Shown piece after piece: positions 7,428 through 9,940 of a DNA stretch of 9,940 nucleotides. This stretch comes from Bacteroidetes bacterium CG2_30_32_10 (GTDB taxonomy: Bacteria > Bacteroidota > Bacteroidia > Bacteroidales > CG2-30-32-10). The translations under genes and the position numbers were made by a program. The stretch spans positions 1-9,940 of the forward strand of contig MNXO01000041.1 of NCBI GenBank assembly GCA_001872995.1, given 5' to 3'. Each line of letters opens with the position of its first letter. Within the stretch, counting starts at the first letter, position 1. The notes under the pieces were generated by a model that had not been told where the DNA came from, ran no database searches, and saw only the letters and a program-made list of their open reading frames with translations.

Positions 7428-8099
7428 ATGAGCATTACTGACAATCTAAACCTCATCAACAAAACTTTACCGTCAAATCTTAGTTTGATAGCTGTTTCTA
7501 AAACGAAACCGATTGTAGATATAATAGAGGCATATAATGCTGGTCATCGCTCCTTTGGAGAAAACAAAGCACAAGAAATGACTGACAAATACAATGCGTT
7601 GCCCAAGGATATTCAATGGCATTTTATTGGACACCTGCAAACCAATAAAGTGAAGTTTATTGCACCTTTTGTTCATTTGATTCATAGTGTTGATAGTTAT
7701 AGATTATTGTTAGAAATTAATAAGGAAGCACTAAAAAATAATCGATGTATTGATTGTCTTCTACAAATGTATATTGCAGAGGAAGATTCAAAATTTGGGA
7801 TGGATTATCAAGAAGCAGAGGATTTATTAAAGAACAAAATATTCGATTTAAATGGCATTAGAATTGTTGGTGTAATGGGAATAGCTACTTTTACTTACAA
7901 TCATGACCAAATCAGAAAAGAATTTTCTATACTTAATGCCTATTTCAATAAAATAAAAGCGATATATTTCAATAATGTTGGTTATTTTAAAGAAATTTCA
8001 ATGGGAATGACTGATGATTATAAGATAGCAATAGAGCAGGGGAGTACTATAGTGAGAATTGGTAGTGCAATTTTTGGTAATAGAAAATACAATAAATGA
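7428..8099 (+). CDS. YggS/PROSC-family pyridoxal phosphate homeostasis protein
   Basis: Proteins of this family bind pyridoxal 5'-phosphate and help balance the cell's B6 vitamers; they have the fold of the N-terminal domain of alanine racemase but no known catalytic activity. The 223-residue protein has AVSKTKP with the PLP-binding lysine K25 (equivalent to K36 of E. coli YggS), then FGENKAQE, the HFIGHLQTNK segment and the C-terminal phosphate-binding stretch SMGMTDDYKIAIEQGST followed by VRIGSAIFG. All family landmarks are present and in order, and the length is normal for the family. The N-terminal helix before the lysine is about 10 residues shorter than in E. coli. It is a single gene that converges on the SPFH gene, and its stop lies 2 bp from a terminator hairpin. 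Confidence 0.95.
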   Translation: MSITDNLNLINKTLPSNLSLIAVSKTKPIVDIIEAYNAGHRSFGENKAQEMTDKYNALPKDIQWHFIGHLQTNKVKFIAPFVHLIHSVDSYRLLLEINKEALKNNRCIDCLLQMYIAEEDSKFGMDYQEAEDLLKNKIFDLNGIRIVGVMGIATFTYNHDQIRKEFSILNAYFNKIKAIYFNNVGYFKEISMGMTDDYKIAIEQGSTIVRIGSAIFGNRKYNK

Positions 8100-8101
8100 A
8101 A

Positions 8102-8143
8102 AAGCTGCCCAAATAGTTTCTTTTAAAACTATTAAGGCAGCTT
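8102..8143. terminator. Long terminator hairpin between converging genes
   Basis: Outer stem AAGCTGCC / GGCAGCTT (8 bp) and inner stem AATAGTTT / AAACTATT (8 bp) are separated by a small internal mismatch and close on a short loop. Read on the minus strand, the hairpin is followed by a T-rich stretch (GCTTTTTCATTT), fitting termination of the SPFH gene that ends at 8160. The plus-strand T tract is poor, so its use for the yggS-like gene is less certain. Confidence 0.8.
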
Positions 8144-8159
8144 ATCTATGATAATAAAA

Positions 8160-9082
8160 TTATTTTTGCTGTTGTTGTGTTATAGAAAGCAATTGTTCCA
8201 TAGTACGCTTCATGCTATCTGTAGAACCATCTAAAAATATGGTATTTCCTTTACCTTGTTCAGCAAAATGTTTCAAGGCTTCTACCCACATTGAGAACAA
8301 AATCACATTAGTATCAAGATTGGCTAGCTGCATTTCTTTGGCAGCTAAAGACATTTCTTTAGCAACTTCTTCGCGGAAAAGAGCTACTCCCTGTCCTCTC
8401 AATTGAGCTGCTAATCTTTCGGCTTCTGCCGAAATTTTAATCGCATTTCCTTCTGCTTCAGCTGCTTTTGTTTTTGTGATTAAGAGGGCTTGTCCTTCAT
8501 TTTCAGCAGCCGCTTTTAAGTTATTTGAGGCTACTACCTTTGCCATTGATTTGGTAATTTCTTCATCAAAAGTAATGTCATTAATTTGAAGGTCAATCAA
8601 ATGATAACCCCAATTCTCAAGAGTTTTGTCAAGTTGGTCTTTAACGTCTTCAACTATTTCGCGACGAACTGTAAGTATTTCAGATTGTTTCTTTGTTGCA
8701 ACAAATCCTCTAATGGAGCCTTCTACCGTTCTTGTTAATGCTTGCATCACGCTTCTCTCATCTACAAATTTGAAAGCAACGTTTATTATTGTTTCTTTTT
8801 CTTGATTTAAAACAGCATACAACAACATTGCTTTAAAATAAACGTTGGCTTGGTCAACCGTGATGGCTTGAAATTCTAATTCAACCGAACGATTTTGAAT
8901 AGAAATACGCCTGAAAATAGCCTCTATAAAAGGAATTTTCATATTAAGCCCTGGTCTTAATATACGGCGAAATTTTCCAAAAACAGTAATTACTACTACG
9001 GTACCTTGCTTTACAGTTAAAAAAACTTTAAAAAGATAAGTAAACCAATAGCAATCACAATGTAAATCCAATATTCTTCCAT
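8160..9082 (-). CDS. SPFH/stomatin-like membrane protein, frame broken near N-terminus
   Basis: SPFH proteins sit in the membrane by an N-terminal anchor and form large ring- or raft-like assemblies. From 9018 downward the frame encodes a complete SPFH domain beginning LTVKQGTVVVITVFGKFRR, including ENEGQALLITKTKAAEAEG and an Ala/Glu-rich coiled coil, and ending in QQQQK; it resembles plant HIR-type proteins. The evident true start is the ATG at 9082, which encodes MEEYWIYIVIAIGLL and LKFF, a proper membrane anchor, but this frame stops at 9019-9017. The two frames meet at a T7 run (9025-9019); one more T would give a 307-residue protein. The only start giving one continuous frame is a TTG at 9071, which produces an implausible HCDCYW-containing leader. 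So this is a sequencing error, a real frameshift mutation, or a slippage-decoded gene. Confidence 0.85.
9019..9025 (-). other. T7 run at the SPFH frameshift
   Basis: On the coding strand the sequence is TTA AAG followed by seven T, then AACTGTAAAG. In the anchor frame the run reads TTT TTT TAA, a stop. With eight T it would read TTT TTT TTA ACT GTA AAG (F-F-L-T-V-K) and join the SPFH domain. Another T7 run, at 194-200 in the DUF2231 gene, leaves that frame intact. Confidence 0.8.
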
Positions 9083-9110
9083 AAATTTAAGGTTTTAGTT
9101 TTTTAATTTG

Positions 9111-9137
9111 ATGATTTAAAAAGTAAAATTAAATCAT
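9111..9137. promoter_or_regulatory. Inverted repeat upstream of the SPFH gene
   Basis: ATGATTTAA and TTAAATCAT form a perfect 9-bp inverted repeat with a 9-nt spacer, 28 bp upstream of the SPFH start at 9082. It could be a regulator's site or an AT-rich hairpin. No full TAnnTTTG element was found in this gap; TAATTTTA (minus strand, inside the repeat) misses the final G. Confidence 0.3.
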
Positions 9138-9198
9138 TTTTGAGTGAATTCAGATGAAATGGAAAAATATTTTTTCATGAAATAATTACATTGAATTA

Positions 9199-9528
9199 TT
9201 AAGATTTTACCATGGTTAATATCATTTTAAAGGGCGTTATTGCTTTTAATGCATGAGTGATATTTGCTGGCATAATGATTGATTCGCCTTTTTCTAAATT
9301 ATTTTCTACTCCACCAATGATTATGCAAGCTTTTCCATCAATCACTTGAACCATTGCATCAAATGGAGCTGTGTGTTCGCTTAATCCTTCTCCTTTATCG
9401 AAGACAAATAAAGATACATTCCCGGTTTCTTTTTTAATAATAGTTTTGCTTACTACGGCTCCTTTTGCATAATCTATTATTCCTTCTAAATTTAACTTTT
9501 TGCCTTTTTCTAATTCTGAATTTTCCAT
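9199..9528 (-). CDS. Small single-domain cupin protein
   Basis: The 109-residue protein is one cupin beta-barrel. Motif 1 is degenerate: EHTAPFDAMVQVIDG has H52, but Ala replaces the second His and Met (M59) stands at the Glu position. Motif 2 is better kept: G81-x5-P87 and H92 in MPANITHALKA. With only two of the four usual metal ligands, metal binding and enzyme activity are doubtful; a binding or sensing role is as likely. The conserved block GEGLSEHTAPFDA recalls a cupin subgroup that I associate with anaerobes and nitrosative-stress loci; this is from memory. The gene starts 16 bp after the YgbA-like gene and is surely cotranscribed with it. A 117-bp gap separates it from the SPFH gene downstream. 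Confidence 0.85.
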   Translation of the reverse strand: MENSELEKGKKLNLEGIIDYAKGAVVSKTIIKKETGNVSLFVFDKGEGLSEHTAPFDAMVQVIDGKACIIIGGVENNLEKGESIIMPANITHALKAITPFKMILTMVKS

Positions 9529-9544
9529 ATTTACAATTGTTTAA

Positions 9545-9799
9545 TTACTTTAAAACGTGAATTAATGTTAATAATGGGTGTTTCCACATCATTCGAGGTC
9601 CCGAATATCGCATTATTTTTCTTATTTTTTCTCTTTTTGACACTGAATAGCAATGTATTGGGCATTTATTGCATGTGGATTTTCTTTTTTTATATTGACA
9701 GTTATCGAGTTTTTTCCATACATAGTCAAGCATTTCTTTGCAATCATCGCAAAGAGTTAATTGAGTTTTACAATTTGACTGACAATAAATGGCAATCAT
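9545..9799 (-). CDS. YgbA-like 'nitrous oxide-stimulated promoter' family protein
   Basis: The family is named for E. coli ygbA, whose expression responds to nitric oxide through NsrR; its molecular function is not firmly known. From the ATG at 9799 the protein has 84 residues and eight cysteines (C6, C10, C17, C20, C34, C43, C46, C50), with the family signatures KSTCNKCPIHCY, REKIRKIMRYSGPRM and HPLLTLIHVL. The cysteine pairs suggest a zinc or iron-sulfur site. The family's usual His pair after the first cysteine is replaced here (YCQSNCK). The in-frame sequence before the ATG, IKTKLEVEKETVSK, looks like the family N-terminus, so translation probably begins upstream. That open stretch contains no ATG, GTG or TTG; an ATT at 9841 (98 residues) is the best candidate. 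The gene leads a two-gene unit with the cupin. Confidence 0.87.
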   Translation of the reverse strand: MIAIYCQSNCKTQLTLCDDCKEMLDYVWKKLDNCQYKKRKSTCNKCPIHCYSVSKREKIRKIMRYSGPRMMWKHPLLTLIHVLK

Positions 9800-9858
9800 T
9801 TTTGAAACAGTTTCTTTCTCTACTTCTAATTTTGTTTTAATGATTTTTATTTTTATAA

Positions 9859-9889
9859 ATCAAACAGGTTATTATTTAACCCGTTTGAT
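9859..9889. promoter_or_regulatory. 31-bp dyad upstream of the YgbA-like gene
   Basis: ATCAAACAGGTTA (9859-9871) and TAACCCGTTTGAT (9877-9889) form an inverted repeat matching at 12 of 13 positions around a 5-nt spacer. It lies directly upstream of the likely YgbA-like start. It could be an operator for a nitrosative-stress regulator, or the terminator of a minus-strand gene lying beyond the window. Neither flank has a clean T tract, which weakens the terminator reading. From 9890 to 9940 I see no gene; all minus-strand frames stop within seven codons of the window edge. Confidence 0.5.
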
Positions 9890-9940
9890 AGTTTGCAATT
9901 CATTGAAAGATATATCTATTAACTTAAAAATAATTTAATA

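Noticed and set aside
9069..9071. TTG start for the SPFH gene, avoiding any frameshift
   Set aside because: It yields a leader with HCDCYW instead of a membrane anchor, while the neighbouring frame has a perfect anchor starting with ATG at 9082.
9159..9178. ATGGAAAAAT / ATTTTTTCAT dyad after the cupin gene as terminator
   Set aside because: The stem is nearly all A-T with one G-T pair and little loop; it is too weak to call.
9565..9840. Plus-strand open frame over the YgbA-like gene
   Set aside because: It is antisense to cysteine-rich conserved motifs (CPIHCY, MRYSGPRM); its Phe/Leu-rich product is what the reverse of a Lys-rich gene gives.

Overview
This AT-rich window comes from a chromosome of the Bacteroidota. 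Three kinds of evidence point there. DnaX begins with the MDNFIVSARKYRP-type start common in that phylum. Genes lack Shine-Dalgarno sequences and instead have A-rich leaders. Promoter-like elements follow the Bacteroidota TTG / TAnnTTTG pattern, clearest in front of dnaX. Nearly all genes look like ordinary core or common accessory genes. I see no phage, insertion sequence, CRISPR array, tRNA or rRNA.

Layout, left to right. A small four-helix DUF2231-type membrane protein (72-497, +) converges on dnaX (538-2295, -), which encodes the tau/gamma subunits of DNA polymerase III. A 434-bp divergent region (2296-2729) carries the dnaX promoter, a repeated palindromic motif and a -7-like element for the next operon. 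That operon holds two rhomboid intramembrane serine protease genes separated by 3 bp (2730-3557 and 3561-4484, +). They converge through a strong bidirectional terminator on hppA (4556-6952, -), a membrane-bound ion-pumping pyrophosphatase. After a 475-bp divergent gap comes a YggS-family PLP homeostasis protein (7428-8099, +). It converges, again through a hairpin, on an SPFH/stomatin-like membrane protein gene (8160-9082, -). The right end has a two-gene minus-strand unit: a YgbA-like 'nitrous oxide-stimulated promoter' family gene followed 16 bp later by a small cupin. This unit resembles nitrosative-stress gene sets.

The most interesting signals concern reading frames. First, dnaX contains an uninterrupted run of 11 A in the coding strand, placed in the linker after the clamp-loader core. 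A shift into either other frame meets a stop within a few codons, giving a gamma-like product of about 451 residues; this is the layout of the known dnaX slippage and frameshift sites in Thermus and E. coli. Second, the SPFH gene is out of frame with its evident N-terminal membrane anchor at a run of 7 T, so one added T would restore a 307-residue protein. Third, the conserved YgbA-like sequence extends in frame upstream of its first ATG, where there is no ATG, GTG or TTG, suggesting a rare start such as ATT or a sequence problem. I found no convincing new multi-gene system.
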